Shown piece by piece: positions 1 to 8,250 of a stretch of 50,156 nucleotides of DNA. The DNA comes from Winogradskyella sp. Its GTDB lineage: Bacteria; Bacteroidota; Bacteroidia; Flavobacteriales; Flavobacteriaceae. The stretch lies in assembly GCF_025210595.1 (NCBI RefSeq), contig NZ_JAOARH010000013.1, forward strand, positions 1 through 50,156, read 5' to 3'. The notes under the pieces were generated by a model that was given only the letters and a program-made list of their open reading frames with translations, made no database searches and was not told the DNA's origin. The position numbers and the translations under genes are program-made. Within the stretch, counting starts at the first letter, position 1. The number at the start of each line of letters is the position of its first letter.

Positions 1-870
1 CAAGCTATTTTTGAAGGTATGAAAGCCACTGTTGATGTAGATGGTTCACCAATGCTTTTTAGACCAAAGAAGAATGCAACACGTTTAAACTTTAGTGCAG
101 ATCGTATGGGAATGCCACATTTTCCAGAAGATTTATTTGTAGAAGGTTTAAAGCAATTAGTAGCCATGGAGCAAGCGTGGATTCCTCCTCAAGAAGGAAG
201 TGCCTTGTATTTGCGTCCATTTATGTATGCCGATGAGCCTTTTATAGGGATGCGAGCTGCAACTAGCTATAAGTTTATCATTATGGCATCTCCAGCTGGT
301 ACTTTCTTTAGTAACCGTATAAAATTATATGCTGAAACGAAATATATAAGAGCTGTTGATGGCGGAACAGGAGAAGCTAAAGCAGCAGGGAATTATGCTG
401 CAGCAATCAGACCAACCGAATTAGCTAAAGCTAAAGGTTATGATCAAGTATTGTGGTTAGATGCTGTAGAACATAGATATATTCAAGAAGTAGGAACGAT
501 GAATATCTTTTTTAAGATCGATGGAAAGTTCATTACTCCGCGACGTGATGGCGCTATTTTAGATGGTATTACCCGAATGAGCGTGATAGACTTATTACGT
601 CATAAAGGATTTGAAGTTACTGAACGTGCGATTACTATTGATGAAATTATTGAAGCTTCAAATAATGGCACTTTAGAAGAAGCTTTTGGTACAGGAACTG
701 CAGTAGGTATTGCGTACATTCAAGAAATAGGTTATAAAGATCAGGTAATCCATGTATCTGATGAAAGTCCGGTTGGACTTGATGTTAATGATACATTGAA
801 TGGGATTAAAACAGGTCAAATAGAGGATCCATTTAATTGGATGGTTAAAATTGAAAAAGAGCTAGCTTAA
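1..870 (+). CDS. ilvE: Branched-chain amino acid aminotransferase, 5' end cut off by window
   Basis: This is a PLP fold-type IV aminotransferase that interconverts Leu/Ile/Val and their 2-oxo acids with glutamate/2-oxoglutarate in the cytoplasm. The reading frame is open from base 1, and the residues QAIFEG precede the first visible ATG at 19. That matches the conserved 'FEGMKA' segment inside the family, so the true start lies upstream and roughly 60-70 residues are missing. The motif GGTGEAKAAGNY (PLP lysine codon at 379-381) and the EVGTMNIFF segment are diagnostic. The C-terminus looks complete. The stop codon overlaps the next start as TAATG, so translation is probably coupled to the dehydrogenase E1 gene. 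Together they would convert branched-chain amino acids to acyl-CoA precursors, also used for the iso-fatty acids typical of this group. Family assignment is firm; substrate preference is inferred. Confidence 0.95.
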   Translation, partial: QAIFEGMKATVDVDGSPMLFRPKKNATRLNFSADRMGMPHFPEDLFVEGLKQLVAMEQAWIPPQEGSALYLRPFMYADEPFIGMRAATSYKFIIMASPAGTFFSNRIKLYAETKYIRAVDGGTGEAKAAGNYAAAIRPTELAKAKGYDQVLWLDAVEHRYIQEVGTMNIFFKIDGKFITPRRDGAILDGITRMSVIDLLRHKGFEVTERAITIDEIIEASNNGTLEEAFGTGTAVGIAYIQEIGYKDQVIHVSDESPVGLDVNDTLNGIKTGQIEDPFNWMVKIEKELA

Positions 871-2933
871 TGAAAAAAGAGATTCTAAAAAAAGGGTTTT
901 CCAATTTGTGTACTGCCAAAGCTATGGCAGAATTATATGAAGCAAATTTTAAGCAAGTATCAAAATATGTACATGCGACTTCTCGAGGTCATGAAGCAGT
1001 ACAAACTGCTTTAGGATTACAATTATTACCACAAGATTATGCCTTTCCGTATTATCGTGATGATGCTATGCTTTTAGCTTTCGGAATGCAGCCTTATGAT
1101 TTAATGTTGCAATTATTAGCTAAAAAGAACGATCCATTTTCTGGAGGGCGTACCTATTATTCGCATCCGAGTTTAAAAGATGTAGATAAGCCAAAAATCC
1201 CACACCAATCTTCAGCAACAGGAATGCAAGCGATTCCTGCAACTGGTGTTGCTATGGGAATGCAGTACTTGGAAAAGCAAAACCTTGAAAATACTATTCT
1301 TAGCGGAAACGAGGACTCTAAAGAAAATCCAATAGCAGTATGTTCTCTTGGAGATGCTTCTGTTACAGAAGGTGAGATTGCAGAAGCCTTTCAAATGGCA
1401 GCTTTAAAGCAAATGCCAATTTTATATTTAGTACAAGATAACGGTTGGGATATTTCGGCAAATGAAGCAGAAACAAGAGCACAAAATGCCTATGAATATG
1501 CAAGAGGATTTAATGGATTAGATGCGATTTCTATTGATGGTGCAAACTTTATGGAAAGTTACAAAGCCATAGAAGAAGTCATTGCAACGATTAGAAAAGA
1601 ACGACGTCCATTTGTAGTACATGCAAAAGTTCCTTTATTAAATCACCATACCTCTGGTGTTCGTATGGAGTGGTATAGAGATGACCTAGAAGAAGCACGC
1701 TCTAGAGATCCATACCCAGTTTTAAAGCAACAATTATTAGATAACGGATTTACTTTAGAAGAAGTAGAAGCGATTGAAAAAGACGCCCAAGGCAAAGTGG
1801 CTTCAGATTTCGAAAACGCTTTAAAAGAAGACGATCCAACTTCTGAAGACTTATTTACCCACGATTTTGCACCAACACCAATTACTGAAGAAGCAGGAGA
1901 ACGTTCTCCAGAAGATGGCGAGCGTGTCGTGATGGTAGATTGTGCATTACATGCTATTGAAGAATTAATGCGAGACAATCCACGTTGTTTATTGTACGGA
2001 CAAGATGTTGGTGGACGTTTAGGAGGAGTGTTTAGAGAAGCGGCAACCTTAGCGCAAAAGTTTGGAGATGATCGTGTATTTAATACACCAATCCAAGAAG
2101 CCTTTATTGTAGGATCAACAGTTGGGATGAGTGCTGTAGGTTTAAAACCTATAGTTGAGGTACAATTCGCTGATTATATATGGCCAGGACTGAATCAGTT
2201 ATTTACAGAGGTGAGTCGTAGTTGCTATTTATCAAATGGGAAATGGCCAGTAAGCATGATACTTCGTGTGCCTATTGGAGCATATGGTAGTGGAGGACCT
2301 TACCATTCGTCATCGGTAGAAAGTGTGGTGACTAATATTCGCGGTATAAAAATAGCTTACCCAAGTAATGGAGCGGATTTAAAAGGATTGATGAAAGCAG
2401 CGTACCATGATCCAAATCCAGTAGTGATTTTAGAGCATAAAGGTTTATATTGGTCTAAGGTAGCAGGAACAGAAGGCGCAACATCTATAGAGCCTTCAGA
2501 AGACTATGTGTTGCCTTTTGGTAAAGCTTGGGTCTTACAAGAAATTTGGAAGCAGGAAGAAGTAGAAACTGCAACTATTGTTACTTATGGAATGGGTGTA
2601 CATTGGGCATATAATGCAACAGAAGACATGAGAGATCAGGTTGAGATTATTGACTTAAGAACTTTAGCGCCTTTAGATGAAAATACGATTATGAATTCTG
2701 TTAGGAAAACAGGAAAGTGTTTAGTAGTTACTGAAGAACCTTCAAACAATAGTTTTGCGAGAGCTTTAGCAGGAAAGATTCAAGAAGAATGTTTCCAGAG
2801 CTTGGATGCACCAGTAATGGTTATTGGTAGTGAAAATATGCCAGCAATCCCATTAAATTCAACCTTGGAACAAACCATGATTCCATCCACAGAAAAAGTT
2901 AAAGCTAAATTAATGCAACTGATTAATTATTAG
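870..2933 (+). CDS. Fused 2-oxoacid dehydrogenase E1 (alpha+beta), branched-chain type
   Basis: This is a thiamine-diphosphate-dependent E1 component of a 2-oxo acid dehydrogenase complex, 687 residues. It joins what are separate alpha and beta chains in most bacteria. Residues ~10-300 form the E1-alpha part, with the ThDP/Mg motif starting GDAS at 161 and ending DN at 190. From ~349 (ERVVMVDCALHAIEELM) to the end is the transketolase-like beta part, including the C-terminal domain with IIDLRTLAPLD. Fused E1 proteins are common in Bacteroidota. The start overlaps the aminotransferase stop (TAATG), so the two are co-translated, which favours branched-chain 2-oxo acids over pyruvate as substrate. 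E2 and E3 genes are not in the window. A linker rich in acidic residues (~310-348) joins the halves. The fusion is directly visible; the substrate is inferred from context. Confidence 0.92.
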   Translation: MKKEILKKGFSNLCTAKAMAELYEANFKQVSKYVHATSRGHEAVQTALGLQLLPQDYAFPYYRDDAMLLAFGMQPYDLMLQLLAKKNDPFSGGRTYYSHPSLKDVDKPKIPHQSSATGMQAIPATGVAMGMQYLEKQNLENTILSGNEDSKENPIAVCSLGDASVTEGEIAEAFQMAALKQMPILYLVQDNGWDISANEAETRAQNAYEYARGFNGLDAISIDGANFMESYKAIEEVIATIRKERRPFVVHAKVPLLNHHTSGVRMEWYRDDLEEARSRDPYPVLKQQLLDNGFTLEEVEAIEKDAQGKVASDFENALKEDDPTSEDLFTHDFAPTPITEEAGERSPEDGERVVMVDCALHAIEELMRDNPRCLLYGQDVGGRLGGVFREAATLAQKFGDDRVFNTPIQEAFIVGSTVGMSAVGLKPIVEVQFADYIWPGLNQLFTEVSRSCYLSNGKWPVSMILRVPIGAYGSGGPYHSSSVESVVTNIRGIKIAYPSNGADLKGLMKAAYHDPNPVVILEHKGLYWSKVAGTEGATSIEPSEDYVLPFGKAWVLQEIWKQEEVETATIVTYGMGVHWAYNATEDMRDQVEIIDLRTLAPLDENTIMNSVRKTGKCLVVTEEPSNNSFARALAGKIQEECFQSLDAPVMVIGSENMPAIPLNSTLEQTMIPSTEKVKAKLMQLINY

Positions 2934-2962
2934 TTTATATTTAGTCTGTAATAAATTATATT

Positions 2963-3298
2963 ATGGATTTCAGATATCAATACAAAGCAAAAATTATCGA
3001 TGTTTATGATGGTGATACGATTACAGCTCTAGTAGATTTAGGTTTTTTGGTTTCTCGTGAAATGAAATTTAGACTCTATGGTATAGATACACCAGAGTTG
3101 CGTGGTGTTGAACGCGAAGAAGGAATTAAGGTTAGGGATATTTTACGAGAACGTATACTAGATAAAGAAGTTGTTATCTATTCATTTAAAGATAAACAAG
3201 GTAAGTATGGTAGATATCTAGCATCTGTTTTATTAGATGGTGAAGATATAAACCAATGGCTTGTAGGCAACGGTTATGCTAAGCCTTATTTTCCTTAA
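2963..3298 (+). CDS. Small SNase-like (thermonuclease-fold) nuclease
   Basis: This 111-residue protein matches the staphylococcal nuclease core. The calcium/active-site strand YDGDT lies near residue 15, RLYGIDTPE near 38-46 supplies an Arg, Asp and Glu, and KYGRYLA near 83 carries the second catalytic Arg. The family cleaves DNA and RNA using Ca2+. No signal peptide or membrane segment is visible, unlike secreted thermonucleases, so it may act inside the cell or be an OB-fold module with modified activity. The gene follows the E1 gene after 29 bases with no visible terminator and may be read through from it. It ends 9 bases from the converging SulP gene. Fold is confident; activity and localisation are uncertain. 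Confidence 0.85.
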   Translation: MDFRYQYKAKIIDVYDGDTITALVDLGFLVSREMKFRLYGIDTPELRGVEREEGIKVRDILRERILDKEVVIYSFKDKQGKYGRYLASVLLDGEDINQWLVGNGYAKPYFP

Positions 3299-3299
3299 G

Positions 3300-3314
3300 G
3301 TTATAACTTATAAC
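3300..3314. repeat. 7-bp inverted repeat between convergent genes
   Basis: GTTATAA, one C, then TTATAAC sits exactly where the nuclease and SulP genes converge and includes the SulP stop codon. It might help end transcription from both sides, but it has no G/C stem and no T-run, so termination is doubtful. Confidence 0.3.
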
Positions 3315-4951
3315 TGATATTCGGATAGTGGTTTTGTGAAACTTTCTGGGTCTTCGGCTAGGTGATATCTTGGGTCATCAACATCTTCAACAATAACATC
3401 TTCAAATTTCGAATTTGCTTTTCTAAGTAGCACTTTACAATCTTTGCTTAGGTGTTTAAGCTTTATGGATTTGCCTTCAGCTTCATACTTGTTAACAAGA
3501 TTAAAGATAGCTTCCAGAGCAGAATGGTCGCTTACGCGAGATTCTACAAAATCAATTTCAACGTTATCAGGATCATTTTTTACATCAAACTTTGAGTTGA
3601 AATTTTGGATAGAACCAAAAAATAGTGGGCCCCAAATTTCATAAGTTTTTGTTCCGTCAGGTTGCATACGCTTTCGAGCTCTAATCATAGTGGCATTTTT
3701 CCATGCAAATACCAATGCAGATATTATAACACCAGCAATTACAGCTACTGCTAAATCTTTCCAAACTGTAATTGCGGAAACAGCAATAAGTACGATGGCG
3801 TCTGAAATAGGTATTTTTCTTAGGATTCTAAAGCTAGACCATGCAAACGTGCCAATTACTACCATGAACATTACACCAACTAAAGCAGCAATAGGGATTT
3901 GTTCAATTAATGGTGCGCCAAATAAAACAAAACAAAGTAATGCTGTAGCTGCTATTGCTCCAGATAAACGACCACGTCCTCCAGAATCAACATTTATAAT
4001 GGACTGGCCAATCATGGCACAGCCGCCCATACCTCCGAATAAACCATTTAAAATATTAGCACCACCTTGTGCTATGCATTCGCGATTACCGTTACCTCTG
4101 GTTTCGGTAATTTCATCCACAAGATTTAAGGTCATTAAAGATTCTATTAAACCAACTGCAGCAAGTATAAATGCTGTTGATAGAATAGTGTCCCAATGTC
4201 CTTGAAGCGTTCCGAATAAGCCAAAAATTTGATCTTGAAATGTTGGAAGGCTTCCTTGCAGACCTTCACCGCCTCCATCTTTAATAAATGAACCCACTGT
4301 GCTTACATCTAAATTACCAAATATTGTAATTGCAGCTACTATAATGATAGCTGTTAATGCTGCTGGGATTTTTTTAGTTAGTTTAGGTAATCCAAACATA
4401 ATGCCCATGGTTAATGCAATAAGCCCAAGCATTGTCCAAAGCGATACGCCTGTCATAAATACTTTTTCGCCATTAACAGTTTCTTTAAATAGACCAAGTT
4501 GAGATAAGAAAATAACAATTGCTAAGCCATTAACAAATCCCATCATTACTGGGTGTGGAATGAGCCTCACAAACTTACCTAGTTTAAAAATACCAGCTAA
4601 AATTTGTATGCCACCAACAAAAAGTAAAGTGATAAATAACCATTGTAATCCCAGATTATCTATAGGTGTATCTAGAGCTAAGCCAACTTCATTTCCTTTT
4701 TGTATAAGATGCACCATTACTACAGCCATAGCGCCTGTAGCTCCAGAAATCATGCCAGGTCGTCCACCAAATAAAGCGGTTACAATTCCCATCATAAAAG
4801 CACCGTAGAGACCAACTAAAGGGTCTACTCCAGCTACAAATGCAAAAGCTACAGCTTCAGGAACTAATGCTAAAGCAACGGTTAATCCTGAAAGGATGTC
4901 ATTCTTTGGGTTTTGAGTAAAATTCTTTCTTGTAGTGTGACCTAATATCAT
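3308..4951 (-). CDS. SulP-family inorganic anion transporter with STAS domain
   Basis: This 547-residue inner-membrane transporter belongs to the SulP/SLC26 family (sulfate, bicarbonate or other anions). The N-terminal segment NDILSGLTVALALVPEAVAFA carries the typical SulP start of TM1. About 10-14 hydrophobic helices follow up to ~residue 420. A cytoplasmic STAS domain follows (~435-525; it includes VEIDFVESRVSDHSALEAI). Length and order match the family. The gene is monocistronic: a -7 element lies 25 bases upstream, and the upstream DUF4136 operon ends in a hairpin terminator. The transported anion cannot be told from sequence; many marine homologues are annotated as sulfate permeases or bicarbonate transporters. 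No carbonic anhydrase gene is adjacent, so bicarbonate transport is not specially supported. Confidence 0.9.
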   Translation of the reverse strand: MILGHTTRKNFTQNPKNDILSGLTVALALVPEAVAFAFVAGVDPLVGLYGAFMMGIVTALFGGRPGMISGATGAMAVVMVHLIQKGNEVGLALDTPIDNLGLQWLFITLLFVGGIQILAGIFKLGKFVRLIPHPVMMGFVNGLAIVIFLSQLGLFKETVNGEKVFMTGVSLWTMLGLIALTMGIMFGLPKLTKKIPAALTAIIIVAAITIFGNLDVSTVGSFIKDGGGEGLQGSLPTFQDQIFGLFGTLQGHWDTILSTAFILAAVGLIESLMTLNLVDEITETRGNGNRECIAQGGANILNGLFGGMGGCAMIGQSIINVDSGGRGRLSGAIAATALLCFVLFGAPLIEQIPIAALVGVMFMVVIGTFAWSSFRILRKIPISDAIVLIAVSAITVWKDLAVAVIAGVIISALVFAWKNATMIRARKRMQPDGTKTYEIWGPLFFGSIQNFNSKFDVKNDPDNVEIDFVESRVSDHSALEAIFNLVNKYEAEGKSIKLKHLSKDCKVLLRKANSKFEDVIVEDVDDPRYHLAEDPESFTKPLSEYQL

Positions 4952-4975
4952 AATATTTTACCTTTTAAAAGTCGG

Positions 4976-4983
4976 CAAATATA
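4976..4983 (-). promoter_or_regulatory. Candidate -7 element for SulP gene
   Basis: On the minus strand the sequence reads TATATTTG, an exact match to the flavobacterial -7 consensus TANNTTTG, 24 bases before the SulP ATG. No TTG lies at the expected 17-23 base distance upstream, so this is a half-supported promoter. A self-complementary CTTTTAAAAG lies in the short leader. Confidence 0.45.
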
Positions 4984-5021
4984 TGATATTTAGAATAATC
5001 TAATATTTTTAAATAGTAAAC

Positions 5022-5048
5022 AAAAAAGCACTGAAAAACCAGTGCTTT
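5022..5048 (-). terminator. Rho-independent terminator after DUF4136 gene
   Basis: AAAGCACTG (5025-5033), a six-base loop and CAGTGCTTT (5040-5048) form a 9-bp stem. On the minus strand it is followed by a T-run (bases 5027-5022). It ends the DUF5522-hutU-DUF4136 transcript and separates it from the SulP gene. Confidence 0.8.
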
Positions 5049-5068
5049 AAAATATGATGTGATATTTA

Positions 5069-5623
5069 TTATTTTGATGGAGGAAATTGCTCCATAGTTT
5101 TAGCAACAAATTCTTTTATTCTTGCTTCTTTCTTCTCTACATTTTTAGTTACGAGATAACCAGTGCCAGAGCCTTGCCATATTAATTCTTTTTTTTCAGT
5201 ATCAATTAAATCAATGAAAAGCATACCTTCTGTAGATGTAGAGACGCTGTTTCCGCTCCATCCAAATCCAGATCCCCAGCCCCAACGATTAAAACCTCCC
5301 CAGCCCCAGCCACCATAGCCCCAGGCATTATTGTAAACGTCTACACGTTGATTGGATTTTGTGAAAATGCTAACTAACATATCTGGGTTTTCAGATTTTG
5401 TCATTCCTTTTGCTAATAATTCAGCTTCTATTGCACGTAGTATTCTACGTTTATCTATGTCGCTAATTTCTGCTTTATCAATGCCTGGCTTAAAGAAAGC
5501 AAAGGTTTTGTATTTGTCAAAATTAGCTTCTCTATCATAATCTGCAGCAACTCTAACAGAACTGCATGAAGATAAGATGAAGGCTAGTATTAAAATCGGA
5601 ATTTGTTTAATTAACGTTTTCAT
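5069..5623 (-). CDS. DUF4136 lipoprotein
   Basis: This 184-residue lipoprotein of the DUF4136 family has no established molecular function. The signal peptide runs to the lipobox FILSSC (cysteine ~20), so it should be anchored in the inner or outer membrane facing the periplasm. The mature N-terminus contains VAADYDREANFDKYKTFAF, the hallmark of the family. A Gly/Trp/Asn-rich stretch (~100-127: GYGGWGWGG and repeats) is unusually low in complexity and probably a flexible loop. The domain resumes with the segment SVSTSTEGMLFIDLID. The ATG is 11 bases downstream of the urocanate hydratase stop codon on the same strand, and a terminator follows, so it is the last gene of that operon. A link to histidine breakdown is not evident. 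Confidence 0.85.
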   Translation of the reverse strand: MKTLIKQIPILILAFILSSCSSVRVAADYDREANFDKYKTFAFFKPGIDKAEISDIDKRRILRAIEAELLAKGMTKSENPDMLVSIFTKSNQRVDVYNNAWGYGGWGWGGFNRWGWGSGFGWSGNSVSTSTEGMLFIDLIDTEKKELIWQGSGTGYLVTKNVEKKEARIKEFVAKTMEQFPPSK

Positions 5624-5634
5624 AAGGCTTTTTT

Positions 5635-7644
5635 TTAAATGGTTTCAAATAAGCTGTCATCAACACTATTTGGTAATGTAACTTTAAGCTTGGGTTCATT
5701 TTTCATGGCGCGTTCTATTGCAAAAATAGCACCTTCATTTCTAGCCCAGCTTCGTCTAGATATTCCATTGTTGACATCCCAAAAAAGCATTGATTTTAAG
5801 CGTCTTTCAGCATCTAAACTACCATCAAGAACCATGCCGAAACCTCCATTTATAACTTCTCCCCAGCCAACACCACCACCATTGTGTATGCTAACCCAAG
5901 TTGCTCCTCTAAAACTATCACCAATAACATTATGAATTGCCATATCTGCTGTGAATCTAGATCCATCATAAATGTTGCTTGTTTCTCTGTATGGTGAATC
6001 TGTTCCAGAAACATCATGATGATCACGTCCTAATACCACATAACCAATATCACCTTTATTTATGGCGTTATTAAATGCTTCAGCAATTTTCATTCTGCCC
6101 TCTGCATCAGCATACAAAATTCTTGCTTGCGAGCCAACTACTAATTTGTTTTCTTGAGCTCCTTTTATCCATTGAATATTGTCTGCCATTTGTTGTTGGA
6201 CTTCTTTAGGGGAATTTTTCATGATTTCCTCTAAAACTTGGCATGCAATTTCATCTGTTTTTAATAAGTCTTCAGGTTTGCCAGAAGCACATACCCAACG
6301 GAAAGGTCCAAAACCATAATCGAAACACATAGGTCCCATAATATCTTGTACATAACTTGGGTATTTAAATTCTCGGCCAATACTTGGGTTTTCTGACATT
6401 ACATCTGCACCAGCCCTTGATGCTTCAAGTAAAAAGGCATTACCATAATCAAAGAAATATGTGCCTTTAGCAGTATGTTTATTAATGGCTTTAGCGTGCG
6501 CTCGTAAACTTCTTTGAACTTCTTCTTTGAATTTTTCGGGCTCATTAGCCATCATTTCATTTGAATCTTCAAAAGATAAGCCAACAGGATAATAACCACC
6601 AGCCCAAGGGTTATGTAGCGATGTTTGGTCGCTTCCTAAATCTATATGAATATTTGCTTCATCAAATTTTTCCCAAACATCAACAATGTTACCTAAGTAG
6701 GCAATAGATACAGTTTCGCTATTTAATTTTGCTGTTTTTACTCTTTCAACGAGAAGATCTAAATCGGTGATTTTTTCATCAATCCAACCTTGATCTAATC
6801 TTACCTGAGTTATTTTAGGGTTCACTTCTGCGCAAACAGTTATACAACCTGCAATGTTTCCTGCTTTTGGTTGTGCACCCGACATACCACCTAAACCAGA
6901 AGTTACAAAAAGGTGTCCTTTAGGTGATTTGCCAATTTTTCTAAAGCCATTTAATACTGTGATTGTTGTGCCATGTACAATGCCTTGAGGGCCAATGTAC
7001 ATATAACTACCAGCAGTCATCTGCCCGTATTGTGTAACACCAAGTGCATTAAATTTTTCCCAATCATCTGGTTTAGAGTAGTTAGGAATCATCATGCCGT
7101 TAGTAACAACAACTCTTGGTGCATCTTTATGAGATGGAAATAATCCCATTGGGTGTCCAGAATACATTACTAAAGTTTGTTCATCAGTCATTTCTGCCAG
7201 ATATTTCATAGTTAATCTGTACTGTGCCCAATTAGAAAATACACCACCATTTCCACCGTAAGTTATAAGCTCATGAGGATGTTGCGCAACAGCATAGTCT
7301 AAGTTGTTTTGAATCATTAACATTATAGCTGCAGCTTGCTTGGATTTTGCAGGATAATCCTCAATTGGTCTAGCGTACATTTTATAGTCTGGACGTAAGC
7401 GATACATATAAATACGACCATAAGTATCTAGCTCATTCTTAAACTCTGGTAATAAAATCTCGTGATGCTTTTTGTCAAAATAGCGTAATGCATTTTTAAG
7501 AGCTAACTTTTCTTCTTCAACATTAAGTATAGCTTTTCGTTTTGGGGCATGATTTATACTAGATTCGTAAGGTTTTGGTTGTGGTAAAATTTCTGGTATG
7601 CCTTCTAATATTTGATTTTTAAATGATAATTCTGTTGTTTGCAT
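5635..7644 (-). CDS. hutU: Urocanate hydratase
   Basis: Urocanate hydratase (669 residues) converts urocanate to 4-imidazolone-5-propionate, step two of histidine degradation. It is cytoplasmic and uses tightly bound NAD+ as an electrophile. Visible signatures are YGGNGGVFSNWAQYRLTM near 126, the NAD-binding GLGGMSGAQP near 250, and the segment FGPFRWVCASGKPEDL with the conserved cysteine near 453. The length is greater than the ~550-residue proteobacterial enzyme and fits the longer Bacteroidota form. Its ATG overlaps the stop of the upstream DUF5522 gene (TAATG), so translation is likely coupled. hutH, hutI and hutG are not in this window, so the pathway must be completed elsewhere. Identification is secure. 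Confidence 0.96.
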   Translation of the reverse strand: MQTTELSFKNQILEGIPEILPQPKPYESSINHAPKRKAILNVEEEKLALKNALRYFDKKHHEILLPEFKNELDTYGRIYMYRLRPDYKMYARPIEDYPAKSKQAAAIMLMIQNNLDYAVAQHPHELITYGGNGGVFSNWAQYRLTMKYLAEMTDEQTLVMYSGHPMGLFPSHKDAPRVVVTNGMMIPNYSKPDDWEKFNALGVTQYGQMTAGSYMYIGPQGIVHGTTITVLNGFRKIGKSPKGHLFVTSGLGGMSGAQPKAGNIAGCITVCAEVNPKITQVRLDQGWIDEKITDLDLLVERVKTAKLNSETVSIAYLGNIVDVWEKFDEANIHIDLGSDQTSLHNPWAGGYYPVGLSFEDSNEMMANEPEKFKEEVQRSLRAHAKAINKHTAKGTYFFDYGNAFLLEASRAGADVMSENPSIGREFKYPSYVQDIMGPMCFDYGFGPFRWVCASGKPEDLLKTDEIACQVLEEIMKNSPKEVQQQMADNIQWIKGAQENKLVVGSQARILYADAEGRMKIAEAFNNAINKGDIGYVVLGRDHHDVSGTDSPYRETSNIYDGSRFTADMAIHNVIGDSFRGATWVSIHNGGGVGWGEVINGGFGMVLDGSLDAERRLKSMLFWDVNNGISRRSWARNEGAIFAIERAMKNEPKLKVTLPNSVDDSLFETI

Positions 7645-7805
7645 TACTTCTTTTTTAAATTTTGTTTATTAAAACCATAAGGGCAATGTCTGCATCCGCT
7701 TTCGCAACAATAGCCACGTTTTAAGTGGTACTGTTCTGTAAAACAGCGATAGCCTTCAGGTGTTAAATAGTAATCTCCTTCTTCTATTGGGACATATTTT
7801 TTCAT
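7644..7805 (-). CDS. DUF5522 small Cys-rich protein
   Basis: This is a 53-residue protein read on the minus strand from ATG at 7805 to TAA at 7644. It contains TPEGYRCFTEQYHLKRGYC followed by CESGCRHCPYGF, the signature of the DUF5522 family, which is widespread in Bacteroidota and has unknown function. The CC-x3-C-x2-C arrangement (Cys 33, 34, 38, 41) suggests metal binding, but this is inference. There is no signal peptide. Its stop codon overlaps the hutU start by one base, so it is the first gene of the hutU operon. A perfect -7 element ends six bases before the ATG, implying an almost leaderless message. It is easily missed because of its length. Confidence 0.88.
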   Translation of the reverse strand: MKKYVPIEEGDYYLTPEGYRCFTEQYHLKRGYCCESGCRHCPYGFNKQNLKKK

Positions 7806-7811
7806 GTTTTA

Positions 7812-7819
7812 CAAAGATA
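7812..7819 (-). promoter_or_regulatory. -7 element for DUF5522-hutU-DUF4136 operon
   Basis: The minus strand reads TATCTTTG followed by TAAAAC and then the DUF5522 ATG. It is an exact TANNTTTG match. The nearest TTG upstream is 27 bases away, longer than the usual 17-23. If used, the transcript starts only a few bases before the start codon. Confidence 0.55.
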
Positions 7820-7920
7820 GCGTAAATTAGAGAAAAGATTCCTTAACAAAAATTGAGGTTATAGATTAGTTATTGTGTAGATGAAAGAGAGTGTGGTTTG
7901 ATTTTTGAATAGAATGATTT

Positions 7921-8250
7921 GTGATATTGATTTCGAAATATTTAGTGCCTAAAGGTTATTTAGGAATGGTGGTTTTTCCTTTTATTTTTTTAAAGAATAC
8001 AACTTTGAAAAATAATAAGGTTTTGATTAATCATGAAAAGATTCATTTAAAGCAGCAGATAGAGTTGTTAATTATACCCTTTTTTATAGTTTATTTTTTT
8101 GAGTTTTTAATCCGAATGCTCCAATATAAAAATTGGCAATTAGCATATCTAAATATTTCATTTGAGCGTGAGGCTTATAAAAATGAAAAAAGCCTTGATT
8201 ATTTAAAATCAAGGCCTTTATGGAATTTTGTAAACTATTTTAAAAAATAA
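7921..8250 (+). CDS. Small membrane protein with HExxH motif
   Basis: This is a conserved-looking protein of 109 residues or slightly fewer. It has no assigned function that I recognise. NHEKIHLKQQIE (residues ~38-49) contains HEKIH, an HExxH zinc-protease signature. It is followed by a hydrophobic helix (~50-68: IIPFFIVYFFEFLI) and then ISFEREAYKNE (~79-89), where a glutamate could be the third zinc ligand. This order (HExxH, one membrane helix, E-rich helix) resembles a stripped-down M48/M56-type zincin. There is no ATG at the front: an in-frame TGA at 7915 leaves GTG at 7921 or TTG at 7927 as the start. It overlaps the converging T9SS gene by 11 bases at its 3' end. Protease activity is inferred only. 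Confidence 0.7.
   Translation: MILISKYLVPKGYLGMVVFPFIFLKNTTLKNNKVLINHEKIHLKQQIELLIIPFFIVYFFEFLIRMLQYKNWQLAYLNISFEREAYKNEKSLDYLKSRPLWNFVNYFKK

Noticed and set aside
3690-4205. Long plus-strand open frame opposite the SulP gene
   Set aside because: Antisense shadow of the transporter's membrane helices: no start context, repetitive Ile/Ala/Pro composition and no family resemblance.
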